A stretch of DNA of 41,846 nt from Erythrobacter sp. HI0063 (lineage in GTDB: Bacteria > Pseudomonadota > Alphaproteobacteria > Sphingomonadales > Sphingomonadaceae): assembly GCF_001635685.1 (NCBI RefSeq), contig NZ_LWFF01000214.1, positions 1 through 41,846 of the forward strand, given 5' to 3'. Each line of letters begins with the position of its first letter. Positions within the stretch are counted from its first letter, which is position 1. Under the pieces are notes generated by a model, which was not told the DNA's origin, made no database searches, and saw nothing but the letters and a program-made list of their open reading frames with translations. The position numbers and the translations under genes were made by a program. Positions 6,901 to 17,335 of this stretch are shown in pieces.

Positions 6901-9120
6901 ATGGACGCCAAGACCGGAGATATCAGCGGCTGCCCCTTCCACGGCGATGGAGGCTTTCGCGGCCTGCTCGGCCGGACCAACAAGGATTGGTGGCCCGACA
7001 GTCTCGACCTGCACATCCTGACGCAAGGCGGTACGTCGCCCGATCCGATGGGCGAGGATTTCGATTATTGCGAAGCGTTCAACGCGGTCGATTACGCAGG
7101 CCTCAAGGCCGACATCAAGGCGCTGATGACCGACAGCCAGGATTGGTGGCCGGCTGATTACGGGCATTACGGCCCGTTCTTCATCCGCATGGCCTGGCAC
7201 GCGGCGGGCACTTATCGCACCGGCGACGGGCGCGGCGGTGCCTCTTCGGGCCAGCAGCGCTTCGCTCCGCTCAACAGCTGGCCGGATAACGGCAATCTCG
7301 ACAAGGCGCGCCGCCTGCTGTGGCCGATCAAGCAGAAATACGGCAAGCACATCAGCTGGGCCGACCTGTTCGTGCTCACCGGCAATGTCGCCATCGAATC
7401 GATGGGCGGCCCGGTGTTCGGCTTCGGCGGAGGCCGCAAGGACGTCTACGAGCCGGAACAGGACGTTTACTGGGGCACCGAGGAAGAGTGGGTGGATACC
7501 GGCGCGGAAACGCGCATCATCCCAGATGAAGGCAAGGCGCTCGAAAACCCGCTCGCCGCAATCCAGATGGGCCTGATCTACGTCAATCCGGAAGGTCCGG
7601 GCGGCAATCCACACGATCCCGAAGGCATGGCGCGCGACATGAAGGAAACCTTCGCGCGCATGGCCATGAACGATGAAGAAACCGTCGCGCTGACCGCGGG
7701 CGGCCACGCCTTCGGCAAGTGCCACGGCGCCAAGCCGTCCGACACGTTCGGCAAGGCGCCCGAAGCCGAAGGCATGACCGCGATGGGCTTCGGCTGGATG
7801 ACCGATCCGGAAGAAATCGGTAAGGGCCACATCACCACGTCGGGCATCGAAGGCGCGTGGACTCCAAATCCGACCGAGTGGGGCAACGACTATTTCCGCC
7901 TGCTGTTCAAATACGAATACGAGCTCGTGAAGAGCCCGGCAGGTGCCTATCAGTGGACGCCGATCGACCCGGAAGAAGCCGACATGGCCCCCGATGCGCG
8001 GGACCCTTCCAAGAAGGTCCCAACCATCATGACCACCGCCGACATGGCGTTGAAGCGCGACCCGGCCTATCGCAAGATTTCCGAGCGGTTCCGCGACGAT
8101 CAGGCGGCGCTGGACGATGCCTTCGCCCGCGCCTGGTTCAAGCTGACCCACCGCGATATGGGCCCCAAGATCCGCTATCTCGGCCCCGACGTGCCGAGCG
8201 AAGACCTGATTTGGCAGGATCCGATCCCTGCCGGGACCAAGCCTTCCGACAGTGCCGTTTCGGAATTCAAGCAGGCCGTTCTCGATAGCGGTCTGACGGT
8301 GGCCGAACTGGTCAAGGCGGCGTGGGCTTCGGCCAGCACCTATCGCAAGTCCGACCATCGCGGCGGCGCCAATGGCGCACATATCCGCTTCGATGAATTG
8401 CGGAACTGGAAGGTCAACGATCCGGAAGAACTGACCAAGGTCCTCGGCAAGCTCGACGAGCTTCGCGGCGGTATCTCGATGGCGGATGCCATCGTGCTCG
8501 GCGGCGCGGCGGCGATCGAGAAGGCGGCCAAGGACGGCGGCTACGACATCTCCGTCCCGGTCACCACCGGTCGCGGCGATGCGGCCGAGGATCAGTTCGA
8601 TGCCGAAAGCTGGGAGCCGCTGGAGCCCTTCGCCGACGGGTTCCGCAACTACCTCAAGACCAAGGCTTCGGTGAAGACCGAGGACATGCTGATCGACCGG
8701 GCGAACCTGCTCGGCCTGTCGATCCCCGAAATGACCGTGCTGGTCGGCGGGATGCGCGCTCTCGGCGCCGTCTCCACCCATACGGAGCATGGCAACAGCA
8801 TCGGCGTCCTCACCGACAAGCCGGGCACGCTGTCGAACGATTTCTTCAAGAACCTGCTCGACATGGGCACGCTGTGGGAAGTGGTCGACGAGAGCGGGGA
8901 CGAGGAATTCGTCGGCAAGTGCCGACGGGAAGGTCACGCCAAGTGGCACGCCACGCGCACCGATCTGGTCTTCGGCTCGAACTCGCAGCTGCGCTCGGTC
9001 GCGGAAGTCTATGCCGAGAACGGGAACGAAGAGAAGTTCGCCAAGGACTTCGTCAAGGCCTGGACCAAGGTCATGGACGCGGACCGGTTCGACCTCACCT
9101 ATCAGCAATACCACTCGTAA
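6901..9120 (+). CDS. katG: Bifunctional catalase-peroxidase KatG
   Basis: 739 residues with the two-domain layout of class I catalase-peroxidases. It decomposes hydrogen peroxide and also works as a broad peroxidase. The distal triad is Arg96, Trp99 and His100 ([19 protein letters not shown]), the proximal haem ligand is His269 ([12 protein letters not shown]), and the Trp99-Tyr227-Met254 crosslink expected for catalase activity is present. The C-terminal domain repeats the fold without haem. The ATG at 6901 follows GAGAGGA. A hairpin terminator follows, and katA is the next gene. Confidence 0.98.
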   Translation: MDAKTGDISGCPFHGDGGFRGLLGRTNKDWWPDSLDLHILTQGGTSPDPMGEDFDYCEAFNAVDYAGLKADIKALMTDSQDWWPADYGHYGPFFIRMAWHAAGTYRTGDGRGGASSGQQRFAPLNSWPDNGNLDKARRLLWPIKQKYGKHISWADLFVLTGNVAIESMGGPVFGFGGGRKDVYEPEQDVYWGTEEEWVDTGAETRIIPDEGKALENPLAAIQMGLIYVNPEGPGGNPHDPEGMARDMKETFARMAMNDEETVALTAGGHAFGKCHGAKPSDTFGKAPEAEGMTAMGFGWMTDPEEIGKGHITTSGIEGAWTPNPTEWGNDYFRLLFKYEYELVKSPAGAYQWTPIDPEEADMAPDARDPSKKVPTIMTTADMALKRDPAYRKISERFRDDQAALDDAFARAWFKLTHRDMGPKIRYLGPDVPSEDLIWQDPIPAGTKPSDSAVSEFKQAVLDSGLTVAELVKAAWASASTYRKSDHRGGANGAHIRFDELRNWKVNDPEELTKVLGKLDELRGGISMADAIVLGGAAAIEKAAKDGGYDISVPVTTGRGDAAEDQFDAESWEPLEPFADGFRNYLKTKASVKTEDMLIDRANLLGLSIPEMTVLVGGMRALGAVSTHTEHGNSIGVLTDKPGTLSNDFFKNLLDMGTLWEVVDESGDEEFVGKCRREGHAKWHATRTDLVFGSNSQLRSVAEVYAENGNEEKFAKDFVKAWTKVMDADRFDLTYQQYHS

Positions 9121-9143
9121 GGGGCAAACCCTTCGGGACGCGG

Positions 9144-9180
9144 GAAGCCCCCGGTGCGCAAGCGCCGGGGGCTTCTTCGT
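9144..9180 (+). terminator. Intrinsic terminator after katG
   Basis: GAAGCCCCCGG (9144-9154) pairs perfectly with 9165-9175 around a 10-base loop and is followed by TTCGTTTG, a weak T tract. It ends the katG transcript before katA. Confidence 0.7.
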
Positions 9181-9286
9181 TTGCGCCCGTCACCAGCCGC
9201 AGCGCAATTGCGACGAAGCGGTGGAACGCGCGCCTCCGCCTGGGCGTTCATCACCGTAACCTCCCAAAATCTCGAAAGGCGTCGCC

Positions 9287-10840
9287 ATGGCCGACCGTAC
9301 CGTTTCCCCCACCACCACCGATGCAGGCATCCCCGTCCAGAGCGACGAGCATTCGCTGACCCTTGGCCGTGACGGCCCGATCGTGCTCAACGATCACTAC
9401 CTGATCGAGCAGATGGCGAACTTCAATCGCGAGCGCATTCCCGAGCGCCAGCCCCACGCCAAGGGGTCGGGCGCGTTCGGTTATTTTGAAACCACCGCCG
9501 ATGTGTCCAAATACACCAAGGCCAAGGTCTTCCAGAAGGGCGTGAAGACCGACACCGCCATGCGCTTCAGCACGGTGGCGGGCGAACGCGGCAGCCCCGA
9601 TACGTGGCGCGATCCGCGCGGCTTCTCGGTCAAATTTTATACCGAGGACGGCAATTTCGACATGGTCGGCAACAACACGCCGATCTTCTTCATCCGCGAT
9701 CCGCTGAAATTCCAGCACTTCATCCGCAGTCAGAAGCGCCGCGCCGATAACGGACTGCGCGATCACGACATGATGTGGGATTTCTGGACGCTGAGCCCCG
9801 AAAGCGCGCACCAGGTCACGTACCTGATGGGCGACCGCGGCGTGCCCAAGAACTGGCGGGAAATGAACGGATATTCCAGCCACACTTACATGTTGATCAA
9901 CGAGGAGGGTGAGAAATTCTGGGTCAAGTTCCACTTCCACACCGATGTCGGCGACAAGGGTGGCAACGCTCACCTGACGCAGGACGAAGCGGTAAAGAAG
10001 GCGGGTGAAGACAGCGACTATCACCGTCGCGACCTGTTCGACGCCATCCACGAGGGCAATTTCCCGAGCTGGACGCTCAAATGGCAGATCATGCCGTATG
10101 AGGATGCGAAGACCTACCGCATCAATCCGTTCGACCTCACCAAGACCTGGCCGCATTCGGACTATCCGCTAATCGAGGTCGGCACGCTGGTGCTGAACGA
10201 AAACCCGGTCGACTGGGATACGCAGATCGAACAGCTCGCCTTCGAGCCCAACAACATGGTGCCCGGCATCGGCCTCAGCCCCGACAAGATGCTGCTGGCA
10301 CGCGGCTTTTCCTATGCCGATGCGCACCGCCACCGGCTGGGCGTCAATTACAAGCAAATCCCGGTCAACGCGCCGAAAAATGCCGATCAGGTCAATTCCT
10401 ATTCGCGCGCGGGCGCCATGCGGACGGTCAACGCAGTCGATCCGGTCTATGCGCCCAACAGCTATGGCGGCCCGGCGGCGCAGCCGCAGGTCGGCGGCGA
10501 AGCGACGTGGTATGCCGATGGCGACATGGTGCGTGCAGCCTATACCCTGCGCGAAGACGACGACGACTGGAGCCAGCCGCGCGCACTGATCAACGAGGTG
10601 ATGGACGATGCGCAGCGCGACCGGTTCGTCTCGAACGTCTCGGGCCATCTGGCCGACGGCGTCAGCGAAAACGTGCTGGTCCGCGCGTTCGACTATTGGA
10701 AGAATGTCGACAGCGCGATCGGCAAGCGGATCGAGGACAAGGTGCGTGAGATGATCGGCGGAAAATCGGAGGCTCCCGGCCTTGCGAGCGCCAAGTCGAT
10801 CTCGGGCGAAGCCGCCCCCCTTCGCGAAGCAGCGGAGTAA
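9287..10840 (+). CDS. katA: Haem catalase KatA (small-subunit, clade 3 type)
   Basis: 517 residues, monofunctional catalase that breaks hydrogen peroxide into water and oxygen. The distal His57 lies in [10 protein letters not shown], Asn130 in NNTP, and the proximal haem Tyr343 in [14 protein letters not shown]. The length and lack of a C-terminal flavodoxin-like domain indicate a small-subunit enzyme. No signal peptide is visible, so it is cytoplasmic. The ATG has GAAAGG upstream. The next gene, an aldehyde dehydrogenase, begins 8 bases after its stop, pointing to cotranscription. Confidence 0.97.
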   Translation: MADRTVSPTTTDAGIPVQSDEHSLTLGRDGPIVLNDHYLIEQMANFNRERIPERQPHAKGSGAFGYFETTADVSKYTKAKVFQKGVKTDTAMRFSTVAGERGSPDTWRDPRGFSVKFYTEDGNFDMVGNNTPIFFIRDPLKFQHFIRSQKRRADNGLRDHDMMWDFWTLSPESAHQVTYLMGDRGVPKNWREMNGYSSHTYMLINEEGEKFWVKFHFHTDVGDKGGNAHLTQDEAVKKAGEDSDYHRRDLFDAIHEGNFPSWTLKWQIMPYEDAKTYRINPFDLTKTWPHSDYPLIEVGTLVLNENPVDWDTQIEQLAFEPNNMVPGIGLSPDKMLLARGFSYADAHRHRLGVNYKQIPVNAPKNADQVNSYSRAGAMRTVNAVDPVYAPNSYGGPAAQPQVGGEATWYADGDMVRAAYTLREDDDDWSQPRALINEVMDDAQRDRFVSNVSGHLADGVSENVLVRAFDYWKNVDSAIGKRIEDKVREMIGGKSEAPGLASAKSISGEAAPLREAAE

Positions 10841-10848
10841 GGCCGATC

Positions 10849-12330
10849 ATGACGAAATACGACAAGCTCGATCGTCTGTATCTGGCGGGCGAATGGCGCG
10901 ACGGTAGCGGCAAAGCGCTGACGAATGTCAGCCCGTGGGACGAAAGCACGATCTTCGAGATGAAGGGTGCGACTGCCGACGATGTCGACGAAGCCTATCG
11001 CGCCAGTGCCGAAGCGCAGAAGGAATGGGCCAAGCTGCCGCCCGCCGCTCGTTCGGCCAAGATGCACGCGATCGCCGATATCCTCGATGCGCGTAAGGAC
11101 GAGATCGCGGACTGGATCGTGCGCGAGGTCGGCGGCACCAGGCTGAAGGCCGCGCTTGAACTGATGCTGGTGACGCAAGTCGCCCGGCAGGAAGCGGCTG
11201 CACTGCCCTTCATGGTCGAAGGGTCGATTCTTCCCGAAAGCCTGCCGGGCAAGGAAAGCCGCGCCTATCGCCAGCCCGCCGGTGTGGTCGCACTCGTCTC
11301 GCCGTGGAATTTCCCGCTACAATTGACTGCCCGCACGCTCTTCCCCGCGGTCGCGTTGGGCAATGGCGTCGTCGTCAAACCGGCAAGCGATTCGATCGTC
11401 ACCGGCGGAACCTTGTTTGCCGCGATCTGCGAGGAGGCGGAGCTTCCGCCCGGCCTCGTCGCGGTGCTGCCCGGTTCGGGCTCGGAGATCGGCGATGCCA
11501 TGGTCCAGCATCCGGTCCCCTCGGTGGTGTCCTTCACCGGGTCGACGCCGGTGGGTCGCGGTGTCGGCAAGGCCGCGCTCGATTCCAAGCGTTTGAAAGC
11601 GCTCGAACTGGAGCTTGGCGGCAATTCGCCGATCGTGGTGCTGGACGATGCCGATATCGACTATGCGGTCGAAGCGAGCGTCTGGGGCAAGTTCGTCCAT
11701 CAGGGCCAGATCTGCATGATCGCCAACCGCCTGGTGGTCGAGGATGCGATCTACGACGAGTTCGTGGAGAAATTCGTCGCCCGCACGAAAGAACTGGTCG
11801 TCGGTCAGCGCGACGATCCGGCCTGCATGATCGGGCCGATCGTCAATCGCGACCAGTTCGACAAGATCAACGATATGATCGCCAAGGCCAAGGATCAGGG
11901 TGCGACCTGCGCGCTGGGCGGCGAGCCCGATGGGCTGGTCATTCCGCCGCATGTCTTCACCGATGTGGGCGAAGACAATTGCCTCGTCACCAACGAGATC
12001 TTCGGCCCCGTCGCCCCGATCCAGCGCGCGCGGGACGAAGAACACGCGCTCGAACTCGCCAATGCGACCGATCTCGGCCTGTCGAGCGCGGTGTTCAGCC
12101 GCGACGAAGGCCGCGCTCTGGCCTTCGCCAAGCGGATCGAGGCGGGGATGACGCATATCAACGACCAGACCGTCAACGACAGTCCGTTCAGCCCCTTCGG
12201 CGGTGCCAAGAATTCGGGCCTCGGGCGGTTCAACGGGCGCTGGGCGGTGGAGGCATTCACGAAGGCGCACTGGATCAGCGTCCAGCACGAAAAACGGCAA
12301 TTCCCCTTCAGCGCCGACGATCTCGGCTGA
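10849..12330 (+). CDS. NAD(P)-dependent aldehyde dehydrogenase
   Basis: 493 residues of the aldehyde dehydrogenase superfamily. It oxidises an aldehyde to the acid in the cytoplasm. The oxyanion Asn154 (VSPWNFP), general base Glu255 (LELELGGNSP) and nucleophile Cys289 (HQGQICM) are present, with the cofactor motif FTGSTPVGRGVG between them. The sequence resembles aromatic (benzaldehyde- or vanillin-type) dehydrogenases, but the substrate cannot be read from sequence. An AAGG site precedes the ATG. Being 8 bases after katA, it may deal with aldehydes formed during oxidative damage; this is inference. It converges on the Smr gene. Confidence 0.92.
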   Translation: MTKYDKLDRLYLAGEWRDGSGKALTNVSPWDESTIFEMKGATADDVDEAYRASAEAQKEWAKLPPAARSAKMHAIADILDARKDEIADWIVREVGGTRLKAALELMLVTQVARQEAAALPFMVEGSILPESLPGKESRAYRQPAGVVALVSPWNFPLQLTARTLFPAVALGNGVVVKPASDSIVTGGTLFAAICEEAELPPGLVAVLPGSGSEIGDAMVQHPVPSVVSFTGSTPVGRGVGKAALDSKRLKALELELGGNSPIVVLDDADIDYAVEASVWGKFVHQGQICMIANRLVVEDAIYDEFVEKFVARTKELVVGQRDDPACMIGPIVNRDQFDKINDMIAKAKDQGATCALGGEPDGLVIPPHVFTDVGEDNCLVTNEIFGPVAPIQRARDEEHALELANATDLGLSSAVFSRDEGRALAFAKRIEAGMTHINDQTVNDSPFSPFGGAKNSGLGRFNGRWAVEAFTKAHWISVQHEKRQFPFSADDLG

Positions 12331-12336
12331 GAGCGA

Positions 12337-12915
12337 TCAGCGGGGGCGCTTCAGGACGATATAGAGCGCCCCTTCCCCGCCGTGCCGGCGATGCGCGGAG
12401 CGGACCGCTGCGATGGCGGAATGGTGGCTCGATGCCGCCAGCCAGTCCAGCACCTTGGCGCGGATCGCTCCCCTGCTCGATCCGCGATCGGCAGCGGCAA
12501 CCGGCCGCGGCTTTCCCGTCACCAGCAGGATCGTGCGCGCCTCCATCGCACGCGCCTGCGCGACGCCGCTCATCAGCCGCGAATAGGCGGCGTCGAGCCC
12601 ATGGCCGTGCAGGTCGAGCGTGAAATCGGGCGCGAGCGTGCCTCCCTTCAGCCGCCGTTCCCAATGCGAATCGAGACCCGCCTGGCGAGCCTGTGCCGGA
12701 GGAGGGCTCGCTGCAGAATGGGAGCGCTGCGGTGCCTTCTGCTTCGACGCAGCGGTGGACTTGGGCGGCACGGGTTTGGCTTCGGGCTGAGACGAGGCCG
12801 CGTGGAGGCGTTTCGCCGCCACCACCTTTGGCTGGGGATCAAGCGGCTTCACCGTCGCCGCGACCTTTTCCCACGCCTCGGCTTCTTCGCTGCTGAGGCC
12901 GCGCGGCGCGCTCAT
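12337..12915 (-). CDS. Smr-domain protein
   Basis: 192 residues. The N-terminal half is a low-complexity Pro/Ala/Ser/Lys-rich stretch (about 25-80). The C-terminal Smr (MutS2-type) domain starts at DLHGHGLDAA (101-110) and includes ILLVTGKP and HGGEGALYIVLKR. Smr domains bind nucleic acid and some nick DNA or cleave RNA; the role here is unknown. The ATG overlaps the mltA stop as ATGA, so translation is probably coupled. The open frame reaching 13077 is not used. Confidence 0.9.
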   Translation of the reverse strand: MSAPRGLSSEEAEAWEKVAATVKPLDPQPKVVAAKRLHAASSQPEAKPVPPKSTAASKQKAPQRSHSAASPPPAQARQAGLDSHWERRLKGGTLAPDFTLDLHGHGLDAAYSRLMSGVAQARAMEARTILLVTGKPRPVAAADRGSSRGAIRAKVLDWLAASSHHSAIAAVRSAHRRHGGEGALYIVLKRPR

Positions 12916-14123
12916 TGCCCTTGGCGGCGGGCGAGCGTCCCCTTGGGCAGCAGCACCAGCGCCTGTCCGCGTCCGCTCATCCCGCCCGCGATTTCGCGCG
13001 CCTGCGGTCCATTGCCCCAGAACGTGTCGAAGCGATTGGCACCCTTGATCGCGCCGCCCGTATCCTGCGCGATCCACAAGCCGTCCGCCACGTCGCGATC
13101 GAGATCGAGCCAGACGGGCGCGCCCAGCGGCACGTAGGCCGGGTCAGCCGCAACCGACGATCCACGCCGCACCGGCACTTCCAGCGCACCCAGAGGCCCA
13201 TCCGTCGTCAACTCGCGGAAGAATATCCAGCTCTTGTTGAGCCGCATGAGGTCCGCACCTGCCTCGGGGTAGTCGCGCAGATATTGGACGATGCCCTGCA
13301 TCGATCCGGCATACTGGCCCGGCCCGTCACCCAGCAGGCCGCGCTCGCGCATGACCGATCCGATGCCGACATATTCGCGACCGTTCTGGCCGGCATAGCC
13401 GATCCGCATCAGCGATCCGTCGGGCAGGCGCAGCAGTCCCGAACCCTGGATCTGCAGAAAAAAGAACTCGATCGGATCGGCGGCCCAGGCGATTTCGAGA
13501 TTGCGCCCGGCGAGCGCCCCCCGCTCGATCTCGGCGCGCTCGTAATAGGGGACGTGGTTGCCGCTCGCATCCTTGCGGCCCAGCGGCGCGCGTCCGGTCC
13601 GCTCGCTCATCGCCATGTCGGCGGGCCAGTCGCGCACGAGATCGGGCGGCAGGCGATAGACGGGCACGTCATAGCCGGGGCGGCGCGTGCGGCTGCCCAG
13701 GATCTCGGGCTCGAAATAGCCCGTGGCGAACGCTTTGCCGTCACCGATCCGGGCGCTTTCGAAATAGGTAGTGAAGAACCGCAGCGCATCGCTGGCGGGC
13801 CATGCCCGCGCTGCATCGCAAGCCGGGCGCCAATCTTCGCGATTGGTCAGCCCGCTCTGATCGTGGCGCGCGACGAGCTTGGGGCAGGATTCGAGAAAGC
13901 TGGCAAGCGCGGTGCCCGCATCGCCCGATTGGATGCCGAGCGAGCCGATATTCGGCCCTGCGGACAGGCCGGAAAAAGCCGCGCTTTCGACCTTTGGCAC
14001 GATCGGCGGCAACGGCGTGGCTGTGCGAGGCGGTTCGGCCTTGGGGACGGCTTGGCAGCCGGCAAGCGCAAGCCCCGCGCTCAGGATAAGACCGCGCAGG
14101 GCCCTCGTCGCAACTTGCATCAT
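12912..14123 (-). CDS. mltA: Membrane-bound lytic murein transglycosylase A
   Basis: 403 residues. MltA cleaves peptidoglycan glycan strands with formation of 1,6-anhydromuramic ends at the outer membrane. A lipoprotein signal ends AGLALAGC. The MltA body includes FATGYFEPEILGSRTR, EFFFLQIQGSGLL and the C-terminal 3D domain with the catalytic Asp region QDTGGAIKGANRFDTFWG. The start is one of two adjacent ATGs (14123 or 14120) after GGGGAGG; a farther ATG at 14165 overlaps the previous stop. It lies between the Tim44-domain gene and the Smr gene, all on one strand with tiny gaps. Confidence 0.95.
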   Translation of the reverse strand: MMQVATRALRGLILSAGLALAGCQAVPKAEPPRTATPLPPIVPKVESAAFSGLSAGPNIGSLGIQSGDAGTALASFLESCPKLVARHDQSGLTNREDWRPACDAARAWPASDALRFFTTYFESARIGDGKAFATGYFEPEILGSRTRRPGYDVPVYRLPPDLVRDWPADMAMSERTGRAPLGRKDASGNHVPYYERAEIERGALAGRNLEIAWAADPIEFFFLQIQGSGLLRLPDGSLMRIGYAGQNGREYVGIGSVMRERGLLGDGPGQYAGSMQGIVQYLRDYPEAGADLMRLNKSWIFFRELTTDGPLGALEVPVRRGSSVAADPAYVPLGAPVWLDLDRDVADGLWIAQDTGGAIKGANRFDTFWGNGPQAREIAGGMSGRGQALVLLPKGTLARRQGQ

Positions 14124-14161
14124 CCCTCCCCGAATGCCCGCCGCCAAAGCGGGCCAAACGA

Positions 14162-14815
14162 TCAACCCTGATCGGTCTCGTCGAGAACCCAGTTCGGATC
14201 CGCCGCGTCGACATTGCGCTTGAACGTCCAGATGTCGCGGCTCTCGACCGCGTCGTCCAGCGAACCGGCAATGGCCGTGCCGTCCCGGTCGCGCGTGATC
14301 GCCGCGATGTCGGAGACGAACAGAACCGCGATGCGCGCCATCCGCCCATCCATGTCGGCGGACTTGATCGTCGCGTCCTCGATCCGGATCAGGCGGTTTT
14401 CCAACGTCTCGCCCGCTTCGGTGCGCGCGTCGATCGCGCCGGCGAAGCTTTCATAGACATCGTCGTCGCACAATTCGCGCAGCGTTTCCTTGTCGCCTTC
14501 CCAGAAGGCTTCGAGCACCATCGCATAGGCGCCCTTCGCCCCGTCGAGAAAGCCGAGCACGTCGAAGCGCGGATCGGCGGCGGCGATGGCGCGCACGCCG
14601 CTTTCGGTCCCGGCGGGAAGATCGGCCTGGCGCAGCGCGACATCCGGCTGGGCCCGCCGCGCGCGGTCATCGCCCTGCGGCGCGATCGCGTCCGGGCGTT
14701 CGAACCGCTGGGGCGCATGCTCCTCCTCATGCTCGGCCCTGCGGCCCAACACCGAATAGAGGCGCAGCCCCAGAAAGGCGGCGATGGCGGCGAGGATGAC
14801 GATTTCGAGAATCAC
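14162..14815 (-). CDS. Tim44-domain inner-membrane protein
   Basis: 217 residues. It starts at GTG (14815) with an immediate membrane anchor, ILEIVILAAIAAFLGLRLY, then an acidic and Arg-rich linker, and a Tim44/TimA-like C-terminal domain (FLDGAKGAYAMVLEAFWEGD, then DGRMARIAVLFVSDI and the end DIWTFKRNVDAADPNWVLDE). Alphaproteobacterial members resemble mitochondrial Tim44; their task in protein handling is not settled. The GTG start matches the usual start of relatives. It heads the mltA-smr set and is divergent from secB, a protein-export chaperone gene, a pairing that is often seen. Confidence 0.9.
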   Translation of the reverse strand: MILEIVILAAIAAFLGLRLYSVLGRRAEHEEEHAPQRFERPDAIAPQGDDRARRAQPDVALRQADLPAGTESGVRAIAAADPRFDVLGFLDGAKGAYAMVLEAFWEGDKETLRELCDDDVYESFAGAIDARTEAGETLENRLIRIEDATIKSADMDGRMARIAVLFVSDIAAITRDRDGTAIAGSLDDAVESRDIWTFKRNVDAADPNWVLDETDQG

Positions 14816-15140
14816 TATGCGTGCACCTGCAGCTTTGCGTGCGCACCGGGTGCCTTCGACAGGGCACCTGTGGCAGCGCGCGGGATATGTCTTCGTAACC
14901 TGCCCTACATAGGTAAGAATTACAAATCGGCAACGCGATTGAGCAGCCCGGGTGCCCGGGCGGGCGCAGATTCCGCACCTGCCCGCTTCAATCGCCTTCC
15001 GCCATCGCCCGGCCGCCATCAATTGGCCGCCATCGGCTCGGTTGCCGGGGTTCGAGGCAGGTGCTAGGCGCGCGGTCGAACCGGCGCACGCTTTTACCTG
15101 GCGTATCGCCCGTCATAACATCGAACCGAAAGTGTGCCCA
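14816..15140. other. Divergent intergenic region between tim44-like gene and secB
   Basis: 325 bases with no convincing gene. It must carry promoters for both directions but I cannot pick clear -35/-10 pairs. It contains a self-complementary GCCCGGGTGCCCGGGC near 14946-14961 and a short direct repeat, GGCCGCCATC, at 15011-15020 and 15025-15034. Open frames extending secB upstream here look like non-coding readthrough. Confidence 0.6.
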
Positions 15141-15674
15141 ATGGCCGACGAAGGCGACATCCTCACCGATCTGAACATGGACCCGAACGCGAAACCGAAC
15201 GGGGCCGACAACCGCCCGGCGGCGGGCATCGTGACGCAATATATCAAGGATCTCTCGGTCGAGAACCCGAACGCGCCCGATTGCTTCCAGTGGAACGAGC
15301 AGCCGCAGATCGACCTTCAGGTCAATATCGGCGCCAACACGGTCAATCAGGAATTGTCCGAAGTCGAGCTGAAGGTGAACGTCACCGCCAAGGGCGAAAA
15401 GGGCGATTTCTACCTGATCGAACTGTCCTATTGCGGCCTCGTCGGCATGCGCAATCTGCCCGACGAGCAGGCCCACGCCTTCCTCTTCGCCGAAGCGCCG
15501 CGCATCCTGTTTCCCTTCGTGCGCCGCGTGATCGCGGATGCCAGCCGCGATGCGGGCTTCCCGCCGCTGATGATGGACCCGATGGATTTCGGCGCGCTCT
15601 ATCAACAGCAGCTTGCCGCGCGCGCGCAGCAGCAGGGCCAGACCGGCGATGCCATGCCCACGGGCGAGAACTGA
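15141..15674 (+). CDS. secB: Protein-export chaperone SecB
   Basis: 177 residues. SecB keeps preproteins unfolded and hands them to SecA. The family core is plain: VTQYIKDLSVENPNAP, then the beta-sheet region QVNIGANTV, VELKVNVTAKG and FYLIELSYCGLVGM, and the conserved ILFPFVRRVIADASRDAGFP followed by the MDPMDFGALY segment. The start MADEGDILTDLNMD was chosen over upstream in-frame codons by homology. The Gln-rich acidic tail is usual in relatives. It is followed 64 bases later by murJ. Confidence 0.97.
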   Translation: MADEGDILTDLNMDPNAKPNGADNRPAAGIVTQYIKDLSVENPNAPDCFQWNEQPQIDLQVNIGANTVNQELSEVELKVNVTAKGEKGDFYLIELSYCGLVGMRNLPDEQAHAFLFAEAPRILFPFVRRVIADASRDAGFPPLMMDPMDFGALYQQQLAARAQQQGQTGDAMPTGEN

Positions 15675-15738
15675 TCGGGCGCTCGCGCCGCGCCCCGGCC
15701 TAATTGTGTGACATGACCGCCGGGGAAGGACAGAGCCG

Positions 15739-17325
15739 ATGAAACTGGTCAAGGCGCTCGGCTCGATCGGGTCGCTGACGCTTGCCAGCCGCGTGCTGGC
15801 GCTGGTGCGCGACGCCTTGCAGGCACGTTACGTCGGCGCGGGCTTCGCATCGGACGCCTTCCTCGTCGCCTTCCGCCTGCCCAACATGTTCCGCGCCCTG
15901 TTCGCGGAAGGGGCGTTTTCCGCCGCCTTCATCCCGATGTTCAACCGCCAGGTTGCCGAAGGCGGTGGCAAGCCCGCAGGGGTCGATTTCGCGGAACGGG
16001 CGCTGGCGGTGCTGCTGCCGGTCCTGGTGGTCTTCACGATCGCGCTGATGATTGCGGCCTGGCCGCTCACCTATGCGCTGTCGGGCGGGTTCAACGATCC
16101 GACGCCGGAACAATTCCGCTACGCCGTGATGCTGTCGCGGATCACTCTGCCCTATCTGCTGATGATCTCGCTGGTGTCGCTGCTCGGCGGTATTCTCAAT
16201 TCGCTGGAGCGATATTGGGTCAATGCCGCCGCCCCGATCCTGCTCAATATCGCGATGGTTGCGGGTCTCGCGCTGTTCCACGGCGAAAATCCGTACGAGA
16301 CCGCCATGGTGCAGGCCGTGTCCGTCACTGTCGGCGGGGCGCTGCAACTGGTGTTCCTCATCTGGGGCTGCCGCCGTGCGGGCATTAAATTGAAGCTGCG
16401 CCTGCCCCGGATCGACAAGGACATCAAACGGCTGATGACGCTGATCCTGCCAGCAGCCGCGGGCGCAGGTGCGACGCAGATCAACCTTCTCATCTCGACT
16501 GCGCTGGCAGGCGCGCTGCTGGCACCGGGCGCGATCAGCTTTATCTATTATGCGGACCGGCTGAACCAGTTGCCGCTTGGCCTGATCGGGATCGGCCTCG
16601 GCACGATCCTGCTGCCCACGCTTTCCCGCCTGCTGAGCAACGATCAGGTGGACGAAGCGCTCGACATGCAGAACCGCGGCATCGAGTTGGCCCTATTCCT
16701 GACGCTGCCCGCCACCGCCGCTTTCCTGACGATTTCAGAACCGATCGTGCGCGGTCTGTTCCAGTATGGCGCGTTCAGCGCGCAGGATACGCGGGCGACC
16801 GCGCTGGTGCTGGCCGCCTTCTCGCTCGGCCTGCCTGCCTATATCCTGATCAAGGTGCTGACGCCGGGCTATTACGCGCGTTCCGACACGCGCACGCCGG
16901 TGCGTTTTGCCATCATCGCGATCATGGTCAATATCGTCGGCAATATCGCGCTGATCCCGACCATCGGCTATCTCGGCCCGCCGGTCGCCACCGCCGTATC
17001 CGCCGCGATCAATGCTGCGCTGCTGTTCTGGACATTGCGCAAGCGCGGCCAGTTCGCCGCCGATGCGCGCCTGCTGCGCCGTCTGCCCCGGCTGGCGCTG
17101 GCGGCGGCGATCATGGGCGGGGCGCTGGCGCTCTCGCGCCCGCTGATGGCACCGTTCATGGCGGGTGACATGGTGATGCGCGGCCTCACTCTGGCAGTTA
17201 CGGTCGGTGCGGGCGCGGCCGTCTATATCGCGGCGAGTTTCCTTACCGGCGCCTTCCGGCTAAGCGACCTAAAGGCGCTGCGCCGCCGCGCCCCTGCACC
17301 CAAATCCCCCGAACCAGAGCAATAG
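15739..17325 (+). CDS. murJ: Lipid II flippase MurJ
   Basis: 528 residues with about 14 membrane spans. MurJ moves lipid II across the inner membrane for peptidoglycan synthesis. The MurJ N-terminal signature is visible (SLTLASRVLALVRDALQARY, followed by ASDAFLVAFRLPNMFRALFA and GAFSAAFIPMF), and later LLPTLSRLL and the ALVLAAFSLGLPAYILIKVL segment. The ATG follows GGGGAAGGA. trpS starts 10 bases after the stop, so the two are likely cotranscribed. Confidence 0.97.
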   Translation: MKLVKALGSIGSLTLASRVLALVRDALQARYVGAGFASDAFLVAFRLPNMFRALFAEGAFSAAFIPMFNRQVAEGGGKPAGVDFAERALAVLLPVLVVFTIALMIAAWPLTYALSGGFNDPTPEQFRYAVMLSRITLPYLLMISLVSLLGGILNSLERYWVNAAAPILLNIAMVAGLALFHGENPYETAMVQAVSVTVGGALQLVFLIWGCRRAGIKLKLRLPRIDKDIKRLMTLILPAAAGAGATQINLLISTALAGALLAPGAISFIYYADRLNQLPLGLIGIGLGTILLPTLSRLLSNDQVDEALDMQNRGIELALFLTLPATAAFLTISEPIVRGLFQYGAFSAQDTRATALVLAAFSLGLPAYILIKVLTPGYYARSDTRTPVRFAIIAIMVNIVGNIALIPTIGYLGPPVATAVSAAINAALLFWTLRKRGQFAADARLLRRLPRLALAAAIMGGALALSRPLMAPFMAGDMVMRGLTLAVTVGAGAAVYIAASFLTGAFRLSDLKALRRRAPAPKSPEPEQ

Positions 17326-17335
17326 GCCCAAAACC

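Noticed and set aside
6868..9114. 748-residue open frame antisense to katG
   Set aside because: It mirrors the katG codon frame in high-GC DNA, has no recognisable domain, and katG is certain.
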